64,000 bases of DNA from assembly GCA_050251735.1 (NCBI GenBank), contig JBFWMF010000019.1, positions 6,108-70,107 of the forward strand, in the 5' to 3' direction. This stretch comes from Desulfitobacterium sp050251735. GTDB taxonomy: Bacteria; Bacillota; Desulfitobacteriia; Desulfitobacteriales; Desulfitobacteriaceae. Each line of letters opens with the position of its first letter. Positions within the stretch are counted from its first letter, which is position 1. Below are positions 25,906-36,712 of this stretch, in pieces. The position numbers and the translations under genes are program-made. The notes below the pieces were generated by a model. The model was not told the origin of the DNA, did not search any database, and worked only from the letters and a program-made list of their open reading frames with translations.

Positions 25906-26846
25906 GCATGGAGGGGTCATTGCTGAGCATCTCTGCATATCATCCCTTCTTTAGTCCTGCATCCACTTCAAGCTCCCGGCACCGGCAACCTCAGGTAACA
26001 GCGTTAGTCTTTTCAGACCCGCAAGGGCGCGACAGCCTGTCTACCGCTAACTTTCCGTTTCAAACAGGTTATTCATTTTCGTGTTGGTGATGTTAACTCT
26101 GTCCGAAACGGATTGCAAGTTGTTTCTGCGGTATATTTTTTATGGTGAAGCGAAAAGCTCATATGCAGAAAAAGAAAAACGAGGGGTTTTTCCGGGATAT
26201 TTCTTACCCCCTTAAACCCCCCTCTGGCGCAAATTTTACCACAGAATAGATTTACTGTAATTCCATGGTTCACCATGAACCATGGGGTACAAACCGATTT
26301 ACATGTTCGTTACTGGTAGTCTACAGAAGTTGTGCTTTTTCATATATGCACTCACTTTATCCGGCGCACAAATGATTAATGTCTATGGTAAGCTTGCTAA
26401 TATTGTTGCCTGGCAACGTGAGCCACTGTGTGCCGCTGTGTCGCGTTTTAAATGCCGACATAAGTTCGTTGCCCATTCATTAAAAATGAAACCGGACTTG
26501 GCGGCTTTTTGCGAAAGGCAATTTTCCTTCGAAACGCAGAGCAAAATGTTCTATGTCACCTAATTTTACGGGTGAACCATGGGGTCGAAAACCATGCAGG
26601 TTAAAGGCGGGTGCACCTTTGGGCGCACCCGCCGATTCACAGCGGTCGGCAATGCCGACCACTTAGGACTTTTTACAACCGATAACAGATTTCTTTTAGG
26701 TGGCTGTAAATTGAGCAAGGTACACCTTTCAGGTGTCTGTGATTGTTGTAAAGCGGCTAAAATTCAACCTTCATAGGTGTCTGTAAGGGTTCACAGTATA
26801 AATACTCCCCATAAATAGCCCGCTTCTTAGGTTTTCGTACCCAATT
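25906..26846. other. Gene-poor region with inverted and direct repeats
   Basis: About 940 bases without a gene I can support; open frames here are short and lack ribosome binding sites. It holds a perfect palindrome CCATGGTTCA-CCA-TGAACCATGG (26263-26285); a 13-base direct repeat TGAACCATGGGGT at 26276 and 26573; hairpins GCGGGTGC/GCACCCGC (from 26609) and GGTCGGC/GCCGACC (from 26644); and three copies of AGGTGnCTGT (26698, 26731, 26775). These suggest a decayed repeat element or structured RNA, within an RHS-linked accessory region. Confidence 0.5.
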
Positions 26847-27095
26847 TTAGTCATCATGCAAAATCAACTTTTTAGTTCTTTCATCAAATTCTTCTATATT
26901 GTTCGCATCATATAGGGCAATCGATAATTCATGTGTATATTCCAAATTATTGATATGACTGTGGTCATTTGATACTTTTTTACTCAGCAATCTGTCCAAG
27001 TCATCTCTTAACTCAGCTGCCTCTTCATCTGTCAGCATTAATAATACATTTTTAATTGATTTATTCTCATCCTGATTAAGAATTCTCATTTGCAT
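26847..27095 (-). CDS. Small protein downstream of RHS toxin tip, candidate immunity protein
   Basis: An 82-aa acidic protein (MQMRILNQDENKSI, with an LTDEEAAELRDDLDRLLS helix and a HELSIALYD segment). I do not recognise a named family. Its place directly after an RHS toxin tip, with the tip's last codons overlapping its ribosome binding site (AGAGGAGG), is the standard position of an immunity gene, which would neutralise the toxin in the producer. The start is either 27095 or 27089. The gene is intact even though the RHS gene is broken. Confidence 0.65.
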   Translation of the reverse strand: MQMRILNQDENKSIKNVLLMLTDEEAAELRDDLDRLLSKKVSNDHSHINNLEYTHELSIALYDANNIEEFDERTKKLILHDD

Positions 27096-27105
27096 CAGTC
27101 CTCCT

Positions 27106-27417
27106 CTAATTATGCGGAACATCCTTTGGATATATAGGTCCCGATTTTACCCATTTGCCATTTATTAATTGCTCTACATGACCGTGAGGATTATTGTGTG
27201 GAGAAGTGTTATTTATATCAAATCTTATTTTTTTGGTTCCATCACCTGATATAAAGACCTTATCCCCATTCTTATTTGTAATTACCCTTGCATCCTTTCC
27301 TAACCAATCCTTCATATTTTTTGCTAAGTCTGTAACTTTATTTGGAACCTTCCCCGCGCCCTTACTAATTTTACTGCCTGTTTTTATTACGAATGCTCCA
27401 ATTCGGCTTAATTGCGT
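27106..27417 (-). other. Detached RHS C-terminal toxin tip
   Basis: In frame with the RHS core but after the TGA. It has a linker (TGSKISKGAGKVPNKV), then KDWLGKDARVITNKNGDKVF, IRFDINNTSPHNNPHGHVE and GKWVKSGPIYPKDVPHN. The His/Asn-rich NNTSPHNNPHGHVE centre resembles a polymorphic toxin type 24-like domain; that name is from memory and not certain. An internal ATG at 27315 has no good ribosome binding site, so the tip is probably not made alone. Confidence 0.65.
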
Positions 27418-30400
27418 TCAAGCCCAGCTTACTCCTCGAATAACTGCATTTATAACTGCTGGATTATTCCCATCTTCATCAACCATGTTAATTGGATCAT
27501 CCAGACAATAGGCATAAGCATTCTGGCTCAAAGGATTCGCAGCACTACCCCCATAAGCATCCCTCGATATAAACCGCACATTATCTGGATCATAATACCG
27601 CGCCTGCAAGTAGTACAGATTCGTTTCTGCATCATGCATATAGCTCGCATAACGGATGGGCTGATCCTTGACTACGGATGATCCGCCTACCGTTATTATA
27701 CCCCACGGATCGTAGCTGTAATCCGCTACGGAGTTACCTCCTGCATCGACAATTCTTACCACATCGCCACGGTAGTTGGTGACATAATAATAGGTTATCC
27801 CGGTACTGTCGGTGAGGCTTACTGGCATACCGTTCGCCCAGGTGAAAGCATAGACTGTGGCGTTGTTGCTGGTGATGCGGATCAGGTTAGTCCCATCGTA
27901 ATGGTAATTATACGTGATGCCGCCTGTGGTCTTGCTCTTGCGCAAGCCATCCGGATGATAAGTGTAGCTGGCTATGGTGCTGCCTGTGCTTTTGTTTTTG
28001 ACTGCGGTAAGCTGTCCTTGACCGTTCCACTCATAATTATATTTGTTGTCCTGACGCAGATTTCCTGCCTGATCATAGGTGAACCCGTTAATTTCATTGG
28101 CGTCATTGAAGGTATAGGCATGACCATGGGGGTTTAAGAGATTTCCAGCTTTGTCGTAGTTGAAGGTTACGGCATTCTGCCCAGTTTTAGTCCAAGAGGT
28201 AAGCCGCTTGGCAAAGTCATAGGCAAAGGTCTGATTGACCGACATGCCTCCAACCTTTTCAGTGTAGCTCTGGACTTGACCGTTGGCGTTATACCCATAG
28301 CTTATCTCCAGATTGGCGCTACCTGTTACAGTCTGACTCTTAAGTCTGGCTGCATCGTCATAGTCCTGATAGATTGACGTTGCTCCTTGTTTTACCCTGA
28401 CGACAGACCCTTTTTCGTCAAAATTGAACTGCGTAACCTTACCATCAGGATCAATAACCTGAGCAATCCTTTGCAGTGAGTCATAGGTGTAAACGGTACT
28501 CTGATTAATTGAGCCCAGCACCTCATTTAAATTGATACGCATCCCGTTGGTCTTATCACTGGCCGTGCTGTAGGTGTTGGTGATCTTAAAGCCGCCCGGT
28601 TCCCGGGCCGTTTTGAGACGATGGTTCTCATCGTAGGTGTAATCATAGGTCCCGTTCGGAGTAACAGTGCCGGTCAGGTCCCCCGCGGTATTATAGCTGT
28701 TGGTCAAGAAGAGGACATCATTGACCTTCATCCATCTTAAGCGATTTAGGGCATCGTATTTGTATTCCCGCTTAACGTTCCCGTAGGTTGAATCGGCAAT
28801 TTGCAGCAGATTTAAGTTGCCATTGTTGTCGTAGTCGAACTCTGTAACTTTTCCCACCGGATCGGTTTCGTTTTTGGTCTTGTTTATTTCATTATAGCCA
28901 TAGGTTGTTATCTTACCCCTAGAGTCGGTTCTGGTCTGAAGGTTGCCCTGGACATCATATTGATAGGATGTGGTGATATCTTCAGACTCTGTAGATCCTT
29001 TCAGCGTAGCCTTGGTGATAAGGTTAAGAGGACTGTAGTCGAAGGTGGCTTTTTTTCCACTGGGGTCGATGACACTTGTTAGATTACCGTTAGCATCATA
29101 ATCAAACGTTGTTGTGTTTAAGAGCTCGTCTTGGTTGGTACTCAGGTAATTATCGTTATTCTGGTAAGTTTTACTGGTTAAGGCGCTTCCTTCTTCCAGT
29201 TTGAAGTTGTCATAATAGACAACTCCAGTCTGGTTGTAGTAAAGACCGTAAAACTTAACCCGGTTAAAGTCCTTCGTTGGTCTAAAGGTTGCTTTGACCA
29301 TCTGCCATTGGCCGGTAACCGATTTGTTGAAGGGGAAGGTGTAAAGCGTTTCAGTGGCATCATTGTTCATGACCACGACGCGTAAGGCGAAATCTCCGCC
29401 GCTAGGGTTTGTACCTGTGGCATAGGCCCAACCGGACACTGTCAATGGGCTGTTGGCGTTGCCATCTACTTCGACATATTGACCGAAGTACTTGTTTAGA
29501 CTTGATCCATTGATTTTGAAGGAATAGCTACCTCTTCTCTTTTGTTGATTTGATTTGCCGTCGCCAGTGCTAAGATTGGTTAAGGTCCAGGTGTCCGGAG
29601 ATGTTCCGTACTCCATGCCACTATTCTCATTGACATTGTAATCGTCAAGAATTTGGCCGTAGACAAGCTGGGCTGCATCGAAATAAACTGTCCCCTGCCC
29701 GGCAAAGAGAAGATCCACTTTGATTTTTGCCGCATTGGCAGGTGCGGTAAAGTCGTTAGATAGTCTTGTCCAATCCTTTCCAGCAAGGGTTGGACTTTCA
29801 TATTTGATGACATTACTCTGTCCATCATAGAGCAAATTCCCACTGGCATCTAGTGGATAGACCCTTAGGTTTGCTCCGACGCCAGAAGTTACTCCTGTGG
29901 TTTTTACATAAGTCGAAACTGTGTACCCTTTTTCTGATTCATCCGGATCAACATTTATAGTCTGGGTATAATACCCCGCTCCGTCTGAAGCTGAAAGTGT
30001 GATCCTGCCAGAATACTTGCCTGAGACATGATTTGCTGAATCAGCACCATACTGGCCATAAGCCCTTCTCGTCCAAATCGTAGGATTACTTGAAGCATCC
30101 TTGTATTCAAAACCTGAATTCTGCAACCGGTTAAAGCTTTGGCGGGTCGATGAATAGCTGTCTTTAAGATTGCCTTTGTCATAGACGTTGTAATCAGTTA
30201 GCCTGTAACTGTTGCTGGCAGAAATCAAATTGCTGGAAGAATCATAAATCATGTCCTGGATGGCTTGCCCCTGAGTAGCCGAACTAAGAACATTATTCCT
30301 GCCGTCGAAGGTGTTGTTTATCGAAAGATTGTTGTACTGTGAAGTCGCGGATTCCAAGTATCCACTATTATTATAGGAAGCTGTATAATAGGTTCCGGTT

Positions 30401-32861
30401 GCCTCCCCATTCGTCTTGTTGGGCTCAGTAATTTGTGTAACTCTGTTTTTATCCCACTGATAGATAGTTTTATAGCTCTTAGTGGAACCGTCCTCTTGAC
30501 GGTCGGTTACCTCAACTTCAGATATATTAATGGTCGGCAGAATCGGACTATAGTTATTTCTATAAACTGTTACGTTGCCATTGGCGTCGGTATAGGTCGT
30601 AGCCACTGGGACGGTGTAGATACTATTATCGTAACTAAAACTTGCTACAATATCGGTGCCACGTACGGACCGGGGGTCTTTGACTTGTTCAACACGATTA
30701 TCCGTATTATAAGTGATTTCCCCAATATTTCCCTTGGCATCCTGGACGCTGGTCATTACATGGCTGGTACTGTAGCCGAAGCTGATGGATTTGGCATTGC
30801 TTGTCCCATAAGCATAGATAATTTGAGCTAACCGGTTAACCCCATTCACCGTCTCATAAACAAGCCTTGTTTCATTACCCTTAAGATCGGTAATGGTGGT
30901 GTAGTTCGACCCGTAACCGATAGTGATATCTCTGCCAGTGGATGCTGAACCATAGCGTTCTTCAATTCTGACCGGTCTGCTGCCATCGTAGAAATAATTG
31001 ATGACATAGCCTTGTTCGTCCACCGTTTTATAGTGGCGTCCGCTGGAATCAAAGTACAAACTGGTTTGATCCGGTTGCTTTATCTTATATCCAGCAGGGC
31101 TTGTCGTGGGTGTTAATTCAAGATAGGTTCCTTCGGGAGCACTCCAAGCTGTTCCTGAGCTTGTTTGGTATTGAGCAAAATAATTTCTGGTACCGTTTTC
31201 ATCTACATATTCTAAGACGTTATTCTGACTATTAAGAATTAACTTCCTCTGCCCACTGAACGCCCAGCCCTGTCCCCAGCCGTTATTATAAACGGAGCGG
31301 CTGTTATAGATCATGCCCAGCTTAAAAGCGTTGTTATGGCTGTCAATATCAAGTATAGGGATGTCATAGACAAAGTTACCGTTTAGCACATTGACTACGC
31401 CGACACCTTCGCCATTAAAGATATCAGGGGTATAGTGCCAGTAATCGGTAATACCTAACAATTCCTTAGGCATAAACGTAATCACAAGTTTGGGTTGGCC
31501 AATCTGCGAACCATTAGGATTAATCCAGTCCATGGAATGGAAAGTTCTGCGTGAGTAATTCGTCTCATTAGCATCGGAGTATTTGAACATTACTCCATGA
31601 TTTTGCGAGGGATTTGCATACCAGTTTTTAACTAAATTCGTTACATTAAAATAATCATAATTGCCGGTAAAATCACTTACTGTGTATTCCGGTGTTGCCT
31701 TATAGGCCGGCCTGCTTGCCCAATTAACCGCTTTTACATCATAACCGGTTAACACTTGATGAACTCCCACAGGTGCTACATTTTGAAAAGCATCTTGCTG
31801 CATTATCCCAATTTTGGCATCCGTGATCACTGCATTGGGTAGCGTGGGTAGCGTCTTCCACTTCACTAGGGATCGGGTCATACCGATGGTTGCATCATGC
31901 CCTACATAAAGACGATCTTGACTATAATAGTTATAATTGGGGTAAGCACTGGCGATATAGGTATCTTCGGCTTCATAGTAATCAAGCCAAGGATCGATAG
32001 TAACGGGATAAACTCTCTCAGGATCTGTGAGATACTTTTCATCAGCGGTTAAAGTTAAGAAAAATCCATCTTTTGTAGGCTGAATTTGCTGTGTTAATTC
32101 TTGGGATATGTTCCCTTCGCGTTCTTTATTAGAATCAAACATATAGGGACGGGGGATTGTGAATAGGAAGTGACCATTGGCTTGATCGTTAAACTCTATG
32201 GAACCATCTTCTTTTTTCTCGGCAGTAATTCCTGAGGATTTGATCACAAACTCAAAGGAGTTTTTTCCTTGATAGGTATCCAGAATGATATTCTCCTTGA
32301 CCTTAGAGCCATCAACGATATATTCGAATGTGACTCCGGGATAAAGGTTCCTTAATTTTGCACTGTTGTTTTTGAATTCACTCTTTGCAGTTTGGGGGTT
32401 AGCATGAAGTTTTGCCTTCCCCTTATTTATAGGGGTATTGGCTAAACCAAATTGGATATCCTTTCCGGCTATTGAATACTCAAAAAGGTGAACGGAATCC
32501 TTGGCAGACTTGGTTTCCTTAGGTAGCTTGACTTTAAATTTGTTGTTTTTGTTGGTTACCGCATTTTTGTCAGCTGTTTCTTGTAGGGTGTTATCAATAT
32601 CGAGCCACTGTTATCCTTAAGAAAATGAATCGGTTCGGAAGAGACCTCAGCTGTTAAGGTACCATCAGGATTACCAAAGACTTTGGTCGTCTCATTGCGA
32701 TACCAAGGTAGTTCTACAGGCTGAGGCTGGACAATCGAAGTTTTTTCAGCCGCTTTAACTTCTGACGGAGCAAAGCTGGGAACTACGGAAGTGAATAAAA
32801 CTGCGAAAATGAGCAGAACGCTATTAACTTTGAACCAATGTTTTTTGTGATTTGAAAGCAC
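27106..32861 (-). pseudogene. WapA-like RHS polymorphic toxin gene, interrupted by a frameshift and an in-frame TGA
   Basis: Reconstructed product is about 1915 aa. It starts at a GTG (32861) behind AAGGAGG with a Sec signal peptide (hydrophobic VLLIFAVLFTSVV, cleavage near VKA-AEK). Then follow a beta-rich N-terminal region with RLYVGHDATIGMTRSLVKW, an RHS shell start (NGEGVGVVNVLNGNFVYDIP), YD repeats, two carbohydrate-binding-like beta domains (around 29.2-30.1 kb), more YD repeats, and core end LYYLQARYYDPDNVRF. A one-base loss near 32608 shifts the frame (KDNS to WLDIDN). A TGA at 27418-27420 then cuts the same frame between the core (RGVSWA) and the tip (TQLSRIGAFV), which continues to 27106. 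WapA-type proteins mediate contact-dependent inhibition between neighbours. Confidence 0.85.
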
Positions 32862-33012
32862 TGCTTTTCCTCCTTAATTTATATGTCGTATCTATAGAGT
32901 CATGGAGTCAGAAGCTGTGAGTGAATAACTTTCTTCAAAATTTCTGCACAAATTAGTTCGTTTTTTATCGAGAATTCCCTTTGTTAGCGAATTGTAAGAT
33001 AATGTAATATAA

Positions 33013-33060
33013 AGGCCTGTACTTAAATACGACTGCGCAGTCGTATTTAAGTACAGGCCT
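33013..33060. terminator. Perfect 48-bp palindrome, terminator of pepT
   Basis: Two 24-base arms (beginning AGGCCTGTACTTAAATACGA) meet with no loop at a central GCGC. It follows the pepT stop by 34 bases on the minus strand, with a T-rich flank (TTTATATTAC). The stem is unusually long and fully matched for a simple terminator. Confidence 0.75.
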
Positions 33061-33094
33061 ATTTTGGCAGGACATTTCCTTCGAGTTTGCTAGC

Positions 33095-34327
33095 TTAGCG
33101 GAGATCCTCTTTAGCATAGAGCTCAATAATCTTTAGGATGACCTCAACAGATTTCTCCATGGCGAAGGTGGGAATGAATTCATAGCGACCATGATAGTTA
33201 TGTCCACCGGTAAAGAGATTAGGGGTGGGAAGCCCCATAAAGGATAAACGTGCACCGTCTGTTCCTCCGCGTATGGGCTGAAGGAGGGGTTTGACTCCTA
33301 CGATTTCCATAGCTGCTTGGGCCTTTTCCACGATATGCATGACGGGGAAGATTTTTTCCTTCATATTTTGGTATTGATCTGTGATCTCGATAGAGAAAGT
33401 ACCTGACCCGTAGGCATGGTTTAACTCTTCTGTAATGTTTAGCATAGTTTCTTTGCGCCGAGCAAAGGAGTCTTGGTCAAAATCCCGGATGATGTAGTAA
33501 AGGGTGGTCTCTTCGACATCCCCTTTGATATCATTGATATGATAAAACCCTTCATAGCCTTCCGTGGTAGCAGGTGTTTCCTGGGTGGGAAGCTTGGCGA
33601 TGTATTCATTGGCTAGTAGAATGGAATTGATCATTTTGTTCTTGGCATTGCCGGGATGAACATTTCTGCCTTTGACCTTCACGATCGCCTTGGCCGCGTT
33701 AAAATTCTCATACTCTAATTCGCCGATGGGTCCGCCATCCACCGTGTAGGCAAATTCAGCACCAAAGCCTGCCACATCAAAATGATCGGCCCCTCGACCA
33801 ATCTCTTCATCAGGGGTGAAGGCCACACAGATTTTCCCATGCTCCACTTCGGGGTGTGTTGCCAGGTACTCCAGAGCTGTCATAATCTCAGCTATACCTG
33901 CTTTGTCATCTGCTCCTAGAAGAGTGGTTCCATCGGTTGTAATCAAGGTTTTGCCTAGGTAATCCTGCAATTCCGGAAAATCTTGAGGTGAAAGAGTCAG
34001 GTTCAGTTCCGAATTTAAGACGATGTCCTGACCATCATAGTTTTCGATGATTTTGGGCTTGACATTTTCGCCGGAAAAGTCCGGGCTAGTATCCATGTGG
34101 GCGATTAAGCCTAGGGCGGGGATAGCCCTTAGAGAATTAGCCGGCAAGGTTCCGTAAACATAGCCTTCTTTTATCCTAGCATCCGTCAAGCCAAGATCCT
34201 TTAATTCTTGTTCCAGCAGCTGTGCTAATTGCAACTGCTTGCTCGTGCTGGGTGTAGTTTGAGAATCTTCGCTGGATTGGGTGTCGATCTGAACATACTT
34301 TAGAAAACGGTCGATAACTTGTGACAT
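33095..34327 (-). CDS. pepT: Peptidase T (tripeptide aminopeptidase, M20 family)
   Basis: A cytoplasmic zinc exopeptidase releasing the N-terminal residue from tripeptides. The 410-aa protein has the M20 ligands: H77-M-D79 in LIAHMDTSPD, GADDKAG (138-144) with bridging D140, catalytic E174-E175 in TPDEEIG, D197 in VDGGPIGE and the C-terminal His in GGHNYHGRYEF, plus RGGTDGARLSFMGLP typical of PepT. ATG at 34327 is chosen because GAGGAGG lies six bases before it. It is monocistronic and divergent from the ABC-F gene. Confidence 0.95.
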   Translation of the reverse strand: MSQVIDRFLKYVQIDTQSSEDSQTTPSTSKQLQLAQLLEQELKDLGLTDARIKEGYVYGTLPANSLRAIPALGLIAHMDTSPDFSGENVKPKIIENYDGQDIVLNSELNLTLSPQDFPELQDYLGKTLITTDGTTLLGADDKAGIAEIMTALEYLATHPEVEHGKICVAFTPDEEIGRGADHFDVAGFGAEFAYTVDGGPIGELEYENFNAAKAIVKVKGRNVHPGNAKNKMINSILLANEYIAKLPTQETPATTEGYEGFYHINDIKGDVEETTLYYIIRDFDQDSFARRKETMLNITEELNHAYGSGTFSIEITDQYQNMKEKIFPVMHIVEKAQAAMEIVGVKPLLQPIRGGTDGARLSFMGLPTPNLFTGGHNYHGRYEFIPTFAMEKSVEVILKIIELYAKEDLR

Positions 34328-34499
34328 GGTCAGCCTCCTCATTCTGGTTAGAACTTGATAATAACACTATAAGCTATTTTTAAGTCTCATTCAAATAGGG
34401 TCAGACTCACGCTTATGAATTTACGGTTCACGAATACTCTCAGAAGTGATATACTCAGGAGATGACGCATTCAAGTTCGGATAGTTAAGGGGAATCGAA

Positions 34500-36452
34500 A
34501 TGAATCTGTTAACAGCTGAATCGCTCACTAAAAGCTATGGAATAAAGTTTTTATTTAAAGATATCTCCCTAGGCATCGAAGAAGGCCAAAAGATTGGTAT
34601 CATCGGGGTGAATGGAACAGGGAAGACGACCTTGCTGAAGATCCTAGCGGGTATGGAGCAGCCGGATCAAGGACAGATCGTCACTAACAATGCCTTGCAG
34701 TTAGAATACCTTCCCCAGGAGCCGATCTTTGATCAGGAAGCTACCGTACTGCAACAGGTTTTTCGCGGAAATTCCCCGTTAATGCAGCTTTTGAGAGATT
34801 ATGAAACTGCTTTAGAGCGCTTGAATCAAGAGCCTAGCAAGGTCGAATATCAAAATACCCTTCTCCAACTGGGACAGAAGATGGACAGCCTCAACGGGTG
34901 GCAAATCGAAAGCGAAGCAAAAGCTATTTTGACCAAGCTAGGAATAACTCAATTTGATATTGCTGTGGGGACCTTGTCCGGTGGGCAGCGAAAGCGAGTA
35001 GCCCTGGCTAGTGCCCTGATTCAGCCTTCAAATCTTTTGATTCTTGATGAACCAACCAACCATATTGATAATGAGATGGTAGATTGGCTTGAAAACTATT
35101 TGAATAAACGCAAGGGTGCCCTTTTGATGGTGACCCATGATCGTTATTTTCTCGATCGAGTAGTGAATCGAATGTTTGAACTCGATCGGGGAAAACTCTT
35201 TTCATACCCTGGAAATTATAGCCGCTACCTAGAATTAAAAGCGGAGCGGGATGAGCAGGAAGAAGCTTCCGAAAGAAAACGTCAAAATACCTTACGCAAT
35301 GAGTTAGCCTGGATGCGTCGGGGGGCTAAAGCTCGTACTACCAAGCAAAAAGCGAGAATTGATCGTTTCGAGCAGCTCCAAGAGGATAAGCCGGAAGAAA
35401 AGACAGGAAAGGTGGATATCTCAGCGGGAGCAGCCCGTCTAGGAAAGAAAGTCATTGAGTGCTCCCACCTTCATAAGGCCTACCCCAATCGTGGAACGGT
35501 TATTGATGATTTTAGTATCATCCTGTCCAAGTTGGATCGGATTGGGATCATTGGTCCCAATGGTAGCGGTAAGTCCACCTTGCTAAATATTTTGGCTGGA
35601 CGGATTCAAGCTGATCAGGGAAAGATTGAGTGGGGGTCCACAGTTAAGATAGGGTACTTCACTCAAGAATGTCGAGAGTTTGAGCTACAGATCAAGGTTA
35701 TCGATGTGATTAAGCAGGTGGCGGAAGTGATTCCTACTACAGAGGGTGGGGTCATAACAGCCTCGCAAATGCTGGAGAGATTCCTTTTTAGCCCGGCTCA
35801 GCAATGGACTTCTGTCGAAAAGTTATCCGGTGGAGAAAAGCGGAGACTTTATCTCCTACAGGTCTTGATGGATGCACCGAATGTATTGCTCTTAGACGAA
35901 CCGACTAATGATTTGGATATCCAAACCCTTAGTATTCTTGAAGAATATCTTGAGGATTTTCCAGGGGTTGTCATTACAGTATCCCATGATCGCTTTTTTC
36001 TGGATCGTGTCGTCGAGCAGATCCTGGCTTTTGAAGGACAGGGGAGAATTCGTTCCACTGTCGGTAATTACACAGACTACCGTGAGCAGATGGAAAAGCG
36101 AGCTCAGGAGGAACAAACAGAAGAAATCCTGACTCAAGGTCAGAAAAACTCGGGTCGAGTCCCTAATCAGGAGGGAACAACGGCTACAGCTCAACTGAAT
36201 AAGCCCAAAGAGCGCCCTTTAAAGATGAGTTACAAAGAGCAAAAGGAATATGAGCAGATAGAAGATGTCATTGCCGATTTCGAGAGTCAATTGGAGCGAG
36301 TGGAGCAAGACATGATGGAAGCTGGGGGCAATTACGGCAAGCTTAACGACTTTGTGAAGGTCAAGGATGAGTTGGAGAAAAAGCTGGAAGAAGCGATGGA
36401 GCGATGGACCTATCTAAGTGAGCTAGCTGAAGAGATTGCTCGGAACAAGTAG
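34500..36452 (+). CDS. ABC-F family ATPase, Uup-like
   Basis: A soluble 650-aa tandem ATPase without membrane segments. Cassette one has GVNGTGKTT, signature LSGGQRKR and Walker B LLILDEPTN; cassette two has GPNGSGKST, LSGGEKRR and VLLLDEPTN. Between them is the arm/linker region rich in charged residues (WMRRGAKARTTKQKARIDRF). The C-terminus (about 570-650) is a coiled coil as in Uup, which can bind nucleic acid. ABC-F proteins act on ribosomes; Uup-type members are linked to ribosome rescue and transposon precise excision. Start with AAGGGGAA before ATG. Confidence 0.92.
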   Translation: MNLLTAESLTKSYGIKFLFKDISLGIEEGQKIGIIGVNGTGKTTLLKILAGMEQPDQGQIVTNNALQLEYLPQEPIFDQEATVLQQVFRGNSPLMQLLRDYETALERLNQEPSKVEYQNTLLQLGQKMDSLNGWQIESEAKAILTKLGITQFDIAVGTLSGGQRKRVALASALIQPSNLLILDEPTNHIDNEMVDWLENYLNKRKGALLMVTHDRYFLDRVVNRMFELDRGKLFSYPGNYSRYLELKAERDEQEEASERKRQNTLRNELAWMRRGAKARTTKQKARIDRFEQLQEDKPEEKTGKVDISAGAARLGKKVIECSHLHKAYPNRGTVIDDFSIILSKLDRIGIIGPNGSGKSTLLNILAGRIQADQGKIEWGSTVKIGYFTQECREFELQIKVIDVIKQVAEVIPTTEGGVITASQMLERFLFSPAQQWTSVEKLSGGEKRRLYLLQVLMDAPNVLLLDEPTNDLDIQTLSILEEYLEDFPGVVITVSHDRFFLDRVVEQILAFEGQGRIRSTVGNYTDYREQMEKRAQEEQTEEILTQGQKNSGRVPNQEGTTATAQLNKPKERPLKMSYKEQKEYEQIEDVIADFESQLERVEQDMMEAGGNYGKLNDFVKVKDELEKKLEEAMERWTYLSELAEEIARNK

Positions 36453-36546
36453 CAAAATGAGTGAAGCAAAGTGACTATTTTTCGAGCGTGATTATTAATA
36501 GCCTAAGCCTGAGATGGTAGGTGCTTTTGAAAAAATGGAGGTAAAT

Positions 36547-36699
36547 ATGGATAAAAATATCGAACTAATGAAAAAGATCATCGAGGATAAGAAGAAGAAA
36601 AGCGCCCAACAAGGAGGACCCAATAAAGCAACTGCTAAAATTGGGCAAACTCGCGGGGGGATAAAGAGTTATAAAAAAGGCGGACTTTTTGATAAGTAA
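36547..36699 (+). CDS. Small basic Lys/Gly-rich protein, unknown
   Basis: A 50-aa protein with a Lys-rich helix (MKKIIEDKKKKS) and a Gly/Lys/Arg tail (TRGGIKSYKKGGLFDK). It has an excellent ribosome binding site (GGAGG, five bases before ATG) and overlaps nothing. The composition suggests nucleic-acid or ribosome association, but the family is not recognised. The next gene begins 13 bases on, so the two are co-transcribed. Confidence 0.65.
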   Translation: MDKNIELMKKIIEDKKKKSAQQGGPNKATAKIGQTRGGIKSYKKGGLFDK

Positions 36700-36712
36700 T
36701 GGAGGAGTGTTC

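Noticed and set aside
26073..26276. 67-codon open frame on the minus strand
   Set aside because: Starts inside the palindrome, has no ribosome binding site and no recognisable domain.
26282..26563. 93-codon open frame on the plus strand
   Set aside because: No ribosome binding site, unusual composition, and it overlaps repeats and an equally poor antisense frame; likely non-coding.
25906..26846. Group II intron or CRISPR array
   Set aside because: No domain V-like sequence or reverse transcriptase, and the repeats are too few and irregularly spaced for a CRISPR array.
27415..27423. In-frame TGA in the RHS gene as a selenocysteine codon
   Set aside because: No redox motif surrounds it (RGVSWA then TQLSRIG), I see no SECIS-like hairpin directly after it, and the gene also carries a separate frameshift, so a nonsense mutation is simpler.
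30433..30831. 132-codon open frame antisense to the RHS gene
   Set aside because: It is the complement of repeated YD codons; the repeat structure keeps the opposite frame open by chance.
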